Of a stretch of DNA of 64,000 nucleotides, positions 56,730 to 64,000 are shown one piece after another. The stretch comes from Flavobacteriaceae bacterium PS02334 (lineage in GTDB: Bacteria > Bacteroidota > Bacteroidia > Flavobacteriales > Flavobacteriaceae), in NCBI GenBank assembly GCA_029959295.1, contig JASCOH010000006.1, forward strand, positions 62,001-126,000, written 5' to 3'. A program made the translations under genes and the position numbers. Below the pieces are notes generated by a model that made no database searches, had not been told where the DNA came from, and saw only the letters and a list, made by a program, of their open reading frames with translations. Position 1 is the first letter of the stretch. Every line of letters starts with the position of its first letter.

Positions 56730-56924
56730 ATGATTAAAAAAGTTAAAGAGATGATTAAAATCATCGAAGACGATGGGTGGGAGCTTAAAGCTCACAACGG
56801 TACAAGTCACAGACAGTACAAGCATTCATCAAAAACAGGTAAAGTTACCATAAACGGTAAGCTTAGTGATGACTTAGATCACTTCTTGGTAAACAGTATT
56901 TTAAAACAGGCAGGGCTTAAATAG
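56730..56924 (+). CDS. hicA: HicA-type mRNA interferase toxin
   Basis: The start at 56730 gives MIKKVKEMIKIIEDDGWELKAHNGTSHRQYKHSSKTGKVTINGK, 64 residues, typical HicA. The catalytic His27 lies in GTSHRQYKH and the C-terminal VNSILKQAGLK is the family end. The dsRBD-like beta-alpha-beta3-alpha fold degrades mRNA unless bound by HicB. The ORF start at 56670 is rejected because it is inside the promoter. The pair sits between the methyltransferase and terminase genes. A hairpin covering the stop codon follows. Confidence 0.9.
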   Translation: MIKKVKEMIKIIEDDGWELKAHNGTSHRQYKHSSKTGKVTINGKLSDDLDHFLVNSILKQAGLK

Positions 56925-56930
56925 CCCTGC
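56910..56930 (+). terminator. Hairpin across the hicA stop codon (attenuator-like)
   Basis: GCAGGGCT (56910-56917) and AGCCCTGC (56923-56930) pair with a 5-base loop containing the stop codon. TTTTACC follows. It may lower hicB relative to hicA, or separate the two. Confidence 0.5.
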
Positions 56931-56942
56931 TTTTACCAAAGC

Positions 56943-57001
56943 ATAAGTAGTACAAAAAGGAGCAGTAAAAGTAGTAGTAGTATAAAAAGTAGTAGTATAA
57001 A
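56943..57001 (+). repeat. AGTAGTA/TAAAA purine-rich tandem repeat in the hicA-hicB linker
   Basis: The 59 bases before hicB consist of degenerate copies of (A)nGTAGTA: AAGTAGTACAAAAAGGAGCAG, AAAAGTAGTAGTAGTATAAA and AAGTAGTAGTATAAAA. Slippage-prone and probably a source of length variation. Confidence 0.65.
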
Positions 57002-57409
57002 ATGGAAAATAAAGTAAATATCGAAATCCGGTTTTCGGGTAATAATTTTGGTGCTTATGTTCCGGCATTGCCTGGATGTGTAGCGACTGGAGATACGCCT
57101 AATGAAATCATGCAGAATATTAAAGAAGCTATCGATTTTCATGTGGAAAGTAGCATTGAAGATAACGATCCTATCGATGATGTTTTTAAAGGGCAATATG
57201 ATTTGGTGGTGAAATTTGATACAGTTTCTTTGTTGAATTATTACAAAGGGATCTTTTCTAACGCTGCCTTACATCGCATTACTGGTATCAACGAAAAGCA
57301 ATTACAGCATTATTCTTCAGGATTGAAAAAACCGCGTCCAGCTCAAAGAGAAAAAATTGAGACAGGACTTCATAAGCTAGGCAAGGAACTCCTTGCAGTA
57401 GAACTATAG
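57002..57409 (+). CDS. hicB: HicB-type antitoxin with C-terminal HTH
   Basis: A 135-residue antitoxin. The N-terminal HicB domain (~1-70) reads VNIEIRFSGNNFGAYVPALPGCVATGDTPNEIMQNIKEAIDFHVESSIED, with the LPGCVATGDT segment typical of the family. The C-terminal HTH (~85-130) is LHRITGINEKQLQHYSSGLKKPRPAQREKIETGLHKL. It binds HicA and probably represses the hicAB promoter at the GGTAG/CTACC palindrome. The 77-bp gap to hicA is longer than usual. A terminator follows. Confidence 0.9.
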   Translation: MENKVNIEIRFSGNNFGAYVPALPGCVATGDTPNEIMQNIKEAIDFHVESSIEDNDPIDDVFKGQYDLVVKFDTVSLLNYYKGIFSNAALHRITGINEKQLQHYSSGLKKPRPAQREKIETGLHKLGKELLAVEL

Positions 57410-57441
57410 TTATTGATTGACGTTAAAAACTTGGTTCGGAT

Positions 57442-57471
57442 CCCACTCATTTTGAGTGGGTTTTTTTTTGT
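57442..57471 (+). terminator. hicAB terminator
   Basis: CCCACTCA (57442-57449) pairs with TGAGTGGG (57453-57460) around a 3-base loop, followed by about ten T. Confidence 0.92.
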
Positions 57472-57520
57472 CCTTTTTTTAAGCTGATTCTACTCGCAAT
57501 TTGCATCAAAATTCAATTAT

Positions 57521-58093
57521 ATGAGTGGGAATGCACTTGAAGTTCGTAACAAAATTACGACGCTCGATAAAATCCGAAAATATTATCTAAAAGGCGAAAA
57601 CTCTGTTACTCTGAGCGAGAAACAAGAGTCAATTCGCATAAACATTTATAAAGCTTGGAATCTCTTGATTCATTATCATTCTAATGAACAAGCGGTCAAT
57701 GTTCTAAAAAATGAAGGTATCAGCCATGCTCAGGCTTATCGCTATGTTAATGATGCAAAGTCAATTTTTGGGGATGTAGAAAAAAACCATCAAGAGGCTG
57801 AAAAATACCTAATTAAAGAAGATTTAATGCGATTGCAGCAACGTGCAATTAAGGATAAAGACGGGTTGCTTGAACTCCGGGTGATCAACTCCAGAATCAA
57901 GCTTGCAGGATTTGATAAAAACAAGGATCCTAAGTTTGATCCTGATAAATTGAAAGCTCAAACTTATGTTCTGAAGCTTCATCCATCGGCGGCAAAAATG
58001 ATTGAAGTTTCCAGAGACGGGAATTCCATCGATTTTAATAATGTTGATACTGAAGATATCGACTATCAAGATGTGAACGATGGCGAAGATTAA
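57521..58093 (+). CDS. Putative small terminase subunit
   Basis: A 190-residue helical protein directly upstream of the large terminase, overlapping it by 14 bases. EQAVNVLKNEGISHAQAYRYVNDAKSIFGDVEK contains a helix-turn-helix-like pattern suited to DNA recognition. The C-terminus is acidic (NVDTEDIDYQDVNDGED). Small terminases are poorly conserved in sequence; the call rests on position, size and the HTH. No other function fits better. Confidence 0.7.
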   Translation: MSGNALEVRNKITTLDKIRKYYLKGENSVTLSEKQESIRINIYKAWNLLIHYHSNEQAVNVLKNEGISHAQAYRYVNDAKSIFGDVEKNHQEAEKYLIKEDLMRLQQRAIKDKDGLLELRVINSRIKLAGFDKNKDPKFDPDKLKAQTYVLKLHPSAAKMIEVSRDGNSIDFNNVDTEDIDYQDVNDGED

Positions 58094-59669
58094 TCAAGTG
58101 GAGCTCAATATCGCTCAATATACCGCAATTCATGCATCTAGCCAACAGTATTTAAATCGTAAGACAGGCATAGAGCAATATGTAAAAACAATTGTTCTGG
58201 AATGGGCTCGTGGTACTGGCAAATCAACGGTGCTTGGTTGGTTTGTAAAAGAAGCGGTAAAGCAAATGCCAAAAGCTACCGGTATCATTGTTGGAGAAAC
58301 GTATCAGCAAATTTTATCCAGGACACTTCCATCTACCAAAGAAGGGCTCAAGATGTTCGGTATTTTTGAAGATATTGATTATGTAGTCGGAAAATCAGGC
58401 AAAAGCCTAGGCTATGAAATGCCATTCCAAGCGCCGTCAAAATGGGAAAATGTAATTCACTTTTCTAACGGTTTTATTTGGATTTTGGTTAGCAATGATC
58501 TGCCAAACTCCGGGCGTGGAATTAATTCTTCAATTGTTATTGGCGATGAAGCTGCATTGCTTGATGCTGAACGATTGTTTAATAACGTTCAAACAACAAA
58601 TCGTTCTACTTGTGGCGGTTTATACGAAAATCAGCCACTTTGTAATGCTGAGATATATGCTTCTTCTGTGGCAATGACTAAAAAGGGACAATGGTTTACT
58701 GATCTTGACGATCTGTCTAAGCGTGAGCCGTGGAAGGTGTTATTTATTAAAGCACCGGCGGCCGTCAATAAGCATAATCTTTCTAAAGATTGGTTTGAAA
58801 GGATGCGTGATAACTCACCGTCGGAAATGCATTATGATGCTGAGATTAGAAATATTAGGCCTAAGAAAGTAACAAATGGTTTCTATCCTGCATTAGATCC
58901 TAAGGTTCATTACTACCGTCATGCGTATGATAATGAGTATCTGTTGGGACTTGGAATCAACCCTGATAAGAAGTCATTCAATTGTAAGCAGGATACTGAT
59001 GTTGTTATGAGTAAGCCACTGCAGGTAACTATTGACTGGGGTAATATCATGACTATGACTGTATCTCAAGATCAGGGCGAACGCTATAGAAAGCTTAAGA
59101 CTTTCTTTGTTGAATCACCAAAGATTATTGATGATCTGATTGATGAGGAGTTTGCTCCATACTATGATCATAAGAAGAAATGGAACAATGTTGTTGAGTT
59201 CTATTATGATAGGAACGGTAATAATAAGACGCCTAACTCTAGAGTGACATTCGCTGAACAGGCTATCGCCTGCTTCAAGCGCAATGGATGGAAGGTCATT
59301 GTGAAGGTTCGAAAAGGCAGTGAGAACCCTCCTCACAATGAGAAGTTTATTATCGTTAACTATCTGCTTAAGCATGGCGGTACTCAAGGTTTGCCGTCTA
59401 TCCAAATCAATGAAGACAATTGTCCTAATCTTATCGTATCGCTAGAGAATGCTCCGGCATTGCCTGGCAATAAACCTAACACAATCATCAAGGATAAGCG
59501 CTCTGAGAAGTCTAAGACTACACCTCAAGAGCATGCCACTCACTTCTCTGATACATTCGATATCCCGCTATACTGGAGGTATCACAAGCTAGTCAGTCGC
59601 TTGATCAAGCAACGCGATGACAAGTCATTCATGCCATTGTTCTCTGGTCATAAGATGCCAGAAGCCTAA
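58080..59669 (+). CDS. Large terminase subunit (ATPase-nuclease)
   Basis: The packaging motor. Walker A ARGTGKST is at residues 43-50 and Walker B SIVIGDEA at 151-158 (Asp156, Glu157). Nuclease-domain features include VTIDWGN near residue 317-323, and a C-terminal HFSDTFDIPLYWRYH. At 529 residues it is a normal length. The gene is compositionally split: from about 58.9 kb onward lysine is almost always AAG (roughly 3 AAA against more than 20 AAG), while the first part and the neighbours use mixed or AAA codons. This suggests that the nuclease half came from another source. The protein remains full length without frameshift. Confidence 0.88.
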   Translation: MAKINQVELNIAQYTAIHASSQQYLNRKTGIEQYVKTIVLEWARGTGKSTVLGWFVKEAVKQMPKATGIIVGETYQQILSRTLPSTKEGLKMFGIFEDIDYVVGKSGKSLGYEMPFQAPSKWENVIHFSNGFIWILVSNDLPNSGRGINSSIVIGDEAALLDAERLFNNVQTTNRSTCGGLYENQPLCNAEIYASSVAMTKKGQWFTDLDDLSKREPWKVLFIKAPAAVNKHNLSKDWFERMRDNSPSEMHYDAEIRNIRPKKVTNGFYPALDPKVHYYRHAYDNEYLLGLGINPDKKSFNCKQDTDVVMSKPLQVTIDWGNIMTMTVSQDQGERYRKLKTFFVESPKIIDDLIDEEFAPYYDHKKKWNNVVEFYYDRNGNNKTPNSRVTFAEQAIACFKRNGWKVIVKVRKGSENPPHNEKFIIVNYLLKHGGTQGLPSIQINEDNCPNLIVSLENAPALPGNKPNTIIKDKRSEKSKTTPQEHATHFSDTFDIPLYWRYHKLVSRLIKQRDDKSFMPLFSGHKMPEA

Positions 59670-59925
59670 TAAATACGAGGTTTTTCAGGGTTTTCAGCCC
59701 TGATCAACCCCGCATATTTCGCTTTTTTTTGAAACGGAAAGTGTAGAAACAGAACAGGGGCAAGCCGGCCTACCCCAAGGGACTTTGAGAATTTTTTTCA
59801 GGATTTTGAGAGTAAAAAACTGGTTTTAAATATGTTGAGTTTAAATTTTTGATACTGGATTGGCAAATATGATACTGTTTTTTCATGTCCTTTCTCACAT
59901 TGCCACATAAAACGAATTTTGAAAT
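59670..59925. other. Intergenic region between terminase and portal blocks
   Basis: This 256-bp stretch has the hairpin above, a GC-rich inverted segment (GGGG-CAAGCCGGCC-TACCCC around 59757-59776) and A/T-rich sequence. No convincing reading frame and no clear -7 box was found, although a break in the operon here is likely. Confidence 0.4.
59676..59711 (+). terminator. Hairpin after the terminase gene
   Basis: TCAGGG (59685-59690) pairs with CCCTGA (59698-59703), extended by GGTT/AACC and CG ends. The T-run follows only about 15 bases later, so it is a moderate terminator candidate. Confidence 0.45.
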
Positions 59926-60267
59926 ATGGTTAAGCACATTTTTTTGAGAGAAGTTCTCGAGCAAATAAAAAAAACGGATGATAAAGGGAACGCGGTTCCT
60001 TTCGATATTGAATTTTATACATACAACCGGAACAATAAATCGGGTGGCGCTTTAAAAAAATACCAGGGCGCAAAGCTTCTGATCGGGAAAAAATTAAAAG
60101 GAAAACCATTCATCGAAGCCGATCATTTTTATAGACCAGTGCGAGCTCGTAAAAATCCAAACCATTGGCGAAACAAAACAAGAAATATTGAACTGCAATC
60201 GGGGCATGTACGCAAATTCAACATTTTATATATAACAAGATTCAACGGACTTCAAGTCATTTATTAA
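59926..60267 (+). CDS. Small phage protein of unknown function before the portal gene
   Basis: A 113-residue basic protein: MVKHIFLREVLEQIKKTDDKGNAVPFDIEFYTYNRNNKSGGALKKYQGAKLLIGKK, then a Lys/Arg-rich segment with FYRPVRARKNPNHWRNKTRNIELQSG and a C-terminal FNILYITRFNGLQVIY. It could bind nucleic acid or form part of the head-tail interface. No family is recognised. It lies two bases before the portal gene. Confidence 0.6.
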   Translation: MVKHIFLREVLEQIKKTDDKGNAVPFDIEFYTYNRNNKSGGALKKYQGAKLLIGKKLKGKPFIEADHFYRPVRARKNPNHWRNKTRNIELQSGHVRKFNILYITRFNGLQVIY

Positions 60268-60269
60268 GT

Positions 60270-61595
60270 ATGAAACATTTTAAAAATGTCCACGTAGGAA
60301 AATCAACGGTCGTACTCTCAAGTGTTCAGGGTTCTGAAAGACCAGGTTTGCTCCCGGTAAAAATCGACAATGCAAATCAGGATCTTGCCGATGAAATTGT
60401 ACAATGGGGATCTAATAATTTATATCCACAAGATTTCTACAATAAAAAATTTATAAAAAATGGTGCTGCCGTCGGTGGTTTAAACATTTTGAAGTCTACT
60501 CATTACGGTTCTGGCTTTGGAATTTACAAGAAAGTAAAGTTGGAATCTGGAGAAGTTGTTCTCCAGGAACAATTGCTTTCGGAATTTCCGGACGTAAAAT
60601 TATTTTATCGAAATAACAAACTTGGTCGCTTCTGGTACGAAAGAATTACCGATCAATCACTTTGGCATCTTGCTTTTACTAGCCATGAAATTAGCGCAAA
60701 CGGACAACAGATTGTTCGTGTAAAAAGATTGAAAGCTGCGCATTGTCGCTTTGCTCCAATGGATGATAACGGATTTATTCCTTTCGTTTATGTAAACTCT
60801 GACTGGTCAAATTCTGACAAAACAAAAACGGTAAGATTTGATTTTATGGATCCGGATATGACCGCTGAAGAAATCAAAGAATATTGTAAAGAAAAAAGTA
60901 TCTACAATTTTGTTACCGCCACTTATTATGTTTTGGTTGATGAATCTTATTATCCTAAAACCGATTGGCATGCCGTTGACAGAAGTGGATGGATTGATGT
61001 CGCGAATTCTGTTCCTGAATTAAAGAAAGCAATCTTCGATAATCAGATGCATTTTAAGTATATCGTATACGTAGCAGATTATTATTTTGAAAGCTATTAC
61101 AAAGATGAATGGGATGATTTTGACGCTGATAAACGTCAAAAAATGCGTGAAGAATTAGCTACGACTATTGATGAACACATGTCTGGGAATAAAGCCGGCG
61201 GTCGTTCTCTTACTTCTCCAATATTTGATGATGGAGGGAAATTTGTAAAAGGAATTGAGGTTACGCCAATCGATAATAAATTAAAAGACGGCTCATATCT
61301 TCCGGATGCAAGTGCAGCAAACTCTGAAATTCTTTTTGCCATTGGTGTAAATCCTGCCATAATTGGTGCGGGAACTCCTGGCGGTTCAAATCTTGGCGGT
61401 TCTGGCTCAAACATTCGTGAAGCTTACACAGTTCTTTCTGCGAGTCTTATGCCACGCCGTGTGAGCACACTTGAAGATTGGGAACTTTGGCGAGATTTCA
61501 ACGGATGGGATGAAGATCTTGTCGGTGCATTTCCAAGCGTAAACTTAACCACACTTGACAAAAATAAAGACGGTCAAGAAACAATAGTAAATTAA
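60270..61595 (+). CDS. Portal protein (putative)
   Basis: A 441-residue protein downstream of the terminase. The N-terminal VDNANQDLADEIVQWG-like entry (KIDNANQDLADEIVQWGSNNLYPQDFYNKKFIKNG) and ITDQSLWHLAFTS are typical of portals. The C-terminal ANSEILFAIGVNPAIIGAGTPGGSNLGGSGSNIREAYTVLSASLMPRR carries the portal-type IGxPxxxxG loop and the long helix that follows. Such proteins form the dodecameric DNA entry ring. Position after the terminase agrees; the fold is inferred. Confidence 0.78.
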   Translation: MKHFKNVHVGKSTVVLSSVQGSERPGLLPVKIDNANQDLADEIVQWGSNNLYPQDFYNKKFIKNGAAVGGLNILKSTHYGSGFGIYKKVKLESGEVVLQEQLLSEFPDVKLFYRNNKLGRFWYERITDQSLWHLAFTSHEISANGQQIVRVKRLKAAHCRFAPMDDNGFIPFVYVNSDWSNSDKTKTVRFDFMDPDMTAEEIKEYCKEKSIYNFVTATYYVLVDESYYPKTDWHAVDRSGWIDVANSVPELKKAIFDNQMHFKYIVYVADYYFESYYKDEWDDFDADKRQKMREELATTIDEHMSGNKAGGRSLTSPIFDDGGKFVKGIEVTPIDNKLKDGSYLPDASAANSEILFAIGVNPAIIGAGTPGGSNLGGSGSNIREAYTVLSASLMPRRVSTLEDWELWRDFNGWDEDLVGAFPSVNLTTLDKNKDGQETIVN

Positions 61596-61596
61596 T

Positions 61597-62553
61597 ATGG
61601 CCAGATTGATAAACGACATCGAAGATTTGAAAAGGCACATTGTTGTGAGTGCAACTTTTGATTTTAAAAAAGTTTTGCCTTTTGCAAAGCGTGCTGAAAG
61701 AAAAATAATTCTAGGCCTTATTGGTCGCGACCAGTACGACACAATTGTTATTCATCATTTTATTCCGGATAATGATGCTCCAATAAATCTTGTGAGAGAA
61801 CTTTTTGAGGAGGCTGTTGCTAACTTGTCTTTGATATTGGCTTTGCCTACAATTGATTTGCTGATCACTAATTCAGGAACAAAAAAGGTTGAAGGCTCGG
61901 AAAGCAGTAATGCGGATTGGAGAGATAAGCTTAATTTAAAGCGTTCATTAATGAAAACTTTTACTGAAGCTTTAGACGATGCTTTTGTAATAATGGAAGA
62001 TAATATTGATCAGTTTTCAGAATGGCGGGATTCCAGATATTACACAGTCTTTTCCGATGCGCTAGTTCGCCACACAAAAACTTTCAACGATAATTTTTCA
62101 ATCAAAAATAACCGTGCCACTTTTCTAGCGCTTAAGCCGTACATGGATGAAGTCGAAGATCAATATCTTTTGTCAATGCTTGGCGCTTGTACTCTTGACA
62201 TGTTGAAAAAACATACTCCTGATTCAATTATTACTAGCGCTCAAGTTCTAGCGCAAAAAGCATTGGTTGCACTTACGGTTGCGAAGGTTGCGGATACTGG
62301 AATGTTTGCGTTTACTGAAACTTCTTTCACGATTGTTTATGACGAAGTTCCGTGGGAAAAATCTAAACTGGAGCTCGATGCGGAAAAATTGGAAAGATTA
62401 CGAAAAGCTAGGCAAACTGCAGGTGAAGAATATTTGAAGCGACTTAAAAAAATGATTGTTGCAAATCCAACTATTTTTCATTGTTATGTAGATAAAATTG
62501 AAACTGGATTGACTTCGAAATTAATTCTAAAAAAGTCCGGACTAACGCTTTAA
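61597..62553 (+). CDS. Phage structural protein, DUF6712-like (adaptor candidate)
   Basis: A 318-residue, mostly helical protein, starting one base after the portal stop. MARLINDIEDLKRHIVVSATFDFKKVLPFAKRAERKIILGLIGRDQYD leads into a long helical region with a WRDKLNLKRSLMKTFTEALDDAF segment and a charged KSKLELDAEKLERLRKARQ. I recall this pattern as the DUF6712 group of Bacteroidota phages. A head-tail connector role is inferred from position. Confidence 0.6.
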   Translation: MARLINDIEDLKRHIVVSATFDFKKVLPFAKRAERKIILGLIGRDQYDTIVIHHFIPDNDAPINLVRELFEEAVANLSLILALPTIDLLITNSGTKKVEGSESSNADWRDKLNLKRSLMKTFTEALDDAFVIMEDNIDQFSEWRDSRYYTVFSDALVRHTKTFNDNFSIKNNRATFLALKPYMDEVEDQYLLSMLGACTLDMLKKHTPDSIITSAQVLAQKALVALTVAKVADTGMFAFTETSFTIVYDEVPWEKSKLELDAEKLERLRKARQTAGEEYLKRLKKMIVANPTIFHCYVDKIETGLTSKLILKKSGLTL

Positions 62554-62608
62554 TTGTGTCCTTTAAAAAAAGCAATTACAAAAATACTTTTGATAAAAAT
62601 AATTCAAA

Positions 62609-63166
62609 ATGAAAGTACAAAGAACCGAAAACGCTTCAGGCATTGACGATATAAAATTGATTGCTGAAGATGCATCTGAAAGAACTTTTTTAAGACAGCT
62701 CGCTGAAGCGGGAACGCTTTCTGCTTTGAATGGAAATGCTGTTTCGTCATTGAATTTTAGAGCGATTTCTGTTGCTTCAATGACTTCGAATAGTTACACA
62801 TCTGAAAGTTCTATTCCTAAATATAATTTTGATTTGCGCCAAAATGAATCGAAAGCTTTAGATCTGACTTTTAATACTCATAACTCTGATCCTGCAGAAC
62901 CTTTGAATCTTACTCAGTTTGAAAAAATTAAACTTCAAATTAAACCAACAAAAGGATCGCCAGCATTAATTAGCTTGACTGTAGGTTCAGGTTTGACAAT
63001 CATTGGAGTTGACAGTAATGTTTTATCGATTGTGATTAGGCCAGAACTAACAGCGATTCTAAATCTTCAGGAATATTATTATGATATCATGTTTTCTACT
63101 CCAGGATCCAACAAATATTATTTAGAAGGAAAAATTAAAGTTTCTAAAACCGTAACGAGATCATGA
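62609..63166 (+). CDS. Phage structural protein of unknown function
   Basis: A 185-residue protein with a Ser/Thr/Asn-rich beta-type sequence: ASERTFLRQLAEAGTLSALNGNAVSSLNFRAISVASMTSN, then IKLQIKPTKGSPALISLTVGSGLTII and YYYDIMFSTPGSNKYYLEGKIKVS. It looks like a small beta-sandwich tail or baseplate component. No family recognised. It overlaps the next gene by four bases (ATGA). Confidence 0.6.
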   Translation: MKVQRTENASGIDDIKLIAEDASERTFLRQLAEAGTLSALNGNAVSSLNFRAISVASMTSNSYTSESSIPKYNFDLRQNESKALDLTFNTHNSDPAEPLNLTQFEKIKLQIKPTKGSPALISLTVGSGLTIIGVDSNVLSIVIRPELTAILNLQEYYYDIMFSTPGSNKYYLEGKIKVSKTVTRS

Positions 63167-64000
63167 GTTTTGAAGTTATCATAACCGATCCTGAAGAAAA
63201 TTCGAATCAGATTATTGTTAATCAGGTCACGGAAGAAATTGCTATTGAAATCAAAGACCAGGATTCACCAGATAAGATTGAAATTATAATTGATGAAGAT
63301 GCTTCGCAACGAGCGGTTGACGCCGCTAACGCAGCGCAAGCGATTCTTGATCATATTGAAGATTTAATCGCAGGAAGAAATCACTATCGTGGAGAGTTTG
63401 TTTCTGAAGCGGCTTTAAATTTAGCGATTCCTGTAGGCGTTGCGGGTGATTATGCGACTATATCTCGAGACGGATTCCCGGATCAAAATGCTGTCTGGGA
63501 TGATGGTGATCAGCTTTGGCGTGTTCAAAATTTTGCCGGTGGATCTTCAGAATTAATTTCGATTGGAATTATCACGAGAGTGGGAAATCAATTTACAGTT
63601 CCTGCAGGAGCTCGATGGATGATCAACGGAAATGCGTATACAAATACACTGCCTTTCATCTTTACAGTTGCAAATGAATCAACTGGATTTAAAAGAATTG
63701 ACGCTTTAATTGCAACTACTTTAGGGTTTCAATTGGCAATAGGTGTTCATTATACAGATATTATTACATCTCCAGAAATTCCTGAAAATGCAATCGAGGT
63801 CAAAGAATATAGGATTGACGGAAATGATATTGATGATACTGTTCCGGTTCTGCTTGGCCAGTATGTAAAAAGATCGTGGTCTGGAGATATCATAATTAAT
63901 ACTGCAGGGAATAATGTTTCTCTTCCTAATCAGGAAAAATCAAACTTTATTATAAAAAAAATCGGCAACAATACAATTAAAGGTATGTCGACTTTCTTTC
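63163..64000 (+). CDS. Phage tail or fibre-region protein (partial, 3' end outside window)
   Basis: The frame opens at the ATG at 63163 and is still open at the window edge (279 codons seen). It begins MSFEVIITDPEENSNQIIVNQVTEEIAIEIKDQDSPDKIEIIIDEDASQRAVDAANAAQAIL, followed by an EFVSEAALNLAIPVGVAGDYATISRDGFPDQNAVWDDGDQLWRV module. The AGDYATI...VWDDGDQLW block is one often met at the start of phage tail-fibre and neck proteins. The C-terminal part seen is beta-rich. Position downstream of the structural genes fits a tail fibre or adhesin. Confidence 0.6.
   Translation, partial: MSFEVIITDPEENSNQIIVNQVTEEIAIEIKDQDSPDKIEIIIDEDASQRAVDAANAAQAILDHIEDLIAGRNHYRGEFVSEAALNLAIPVGVAGDYATISRDGFPDQNAVWDDGDQLWRVQNFAGGSSELISIGIITRVGNQFTVPAGARWMINGNAYTNTLPFIFTVANESTGFKRIDALIATTLGFQLAIGVHYTDIITSPEIPENAIEVKEYRIDGNDIDDTVPVLLGQYVKRSWSGDIIINTAGNNVSLPNQEKSNFIIKKIGNNTIKGMSTFF

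Noticed and set aside
59770-59964. Minus-strand 64-codon frame after the terminase gene
   Set aside because: It overlaps the next gene start, has no promoter and no protein-like pattern.

Overview
The window looks like a Flavobacterium-type member of the Bacteroidota. The reasons are low GC, SusC/SusD pairs, type IX secretion (T9SS) C-terminal domains, the mevalonate pathway, promoters of the TTG-N17-23-TAnnTTTG type, A-rich start contexts in place of Shine-Dalgarno sites, and short dispersed palindromes typical of these genomes. No rRNA, intact tRNA, CRISPR array or insertion sequence was seen. Identifications rest on reading motifs in the translations; no database search was run.

Chromosomal part (1-37.7 kb). 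The window opens inside a TolC-type efflux gene (minus). It is followed by a LytS/LytTR two-component pair and a secreted M3 metallopeptidase (plus). A minus block holds an NTF2-like protein, an RluB-type pseudouridine synthase and an isoprenoid operon (diphosphomevalonate decarboxylase, mevalonate-kinase-like GHMP kinase, UbiA prenyltransferase). Then come tspO, a small lipoprotein, a GDPD phosphodiesterase overlapping a BaiN-type flavoprotein, a T9SS-sorted protein and a JmjC/cupin-8 protein. From 15.0 to 33.2 kb lies a complete starch/maltose utilisation locus. The minus arm encodes a LacI regulator, an MFS sugar transporter, beta-phosphoglucomutase, a GH65 phosphorylase, a SusA-like neopullulanase and a lipoprotein GH13 amylase. 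The divergent plus arm encodes SusC, SusD, a SusE-like protein and a T9SS-secreted GH13 amylase. Starch would be cut at the surface, bound by SusD/E, imported by SusC, trimmed in the periplasm, carried inward by the MFS protein, and phosphorolysed by GH65; PgmB then converts beta-glucose-1-phosphate to glucose-6-phosphate. Two AAACGTTT operators sit at the susC promoter. Two AsmA-like genes converge at 36.02 kb.

Prophage part (about 37.77 kb to beyond the right edge). The left boundary is a 12-bp piece resembling a tRNA 3' end, on the minus strand, with its terminator. The early part holds a CI-like repressor (minus), a divergent early gene, a LuxR-type HTH protein and a 1156-residue primase-helicase. 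About 14 small genes follow, mostly unknown, including an HNH endonuclease, a DUF2528-like protein and a Cys-rich protein. A 583-bp non-coding gap (48715-49297) carries twelve copies of an 8-bp GTTGAACC-like iteron around a 60-bp AT-only-like core, a candidate replication origin. The structural genes are in an unusual order: protease/scaffold and capsid genes first, then a ParB-methyltransferase fusion and a HicAB toxin-antitoxin pair, then small and large terminase, portal and adaptor genes. The last gene runs off the window. No integrase is present in the window, so it is probably at the right end.

Strongest points for follow-up: the iteron/AT-rich locus, the degenerate zinc site of the primase-helicase, the abrupt codon-use change inside the large terminase, the permuted morphogenesis order with HicAB embedded in it, and the LacI operators of the starch locus.
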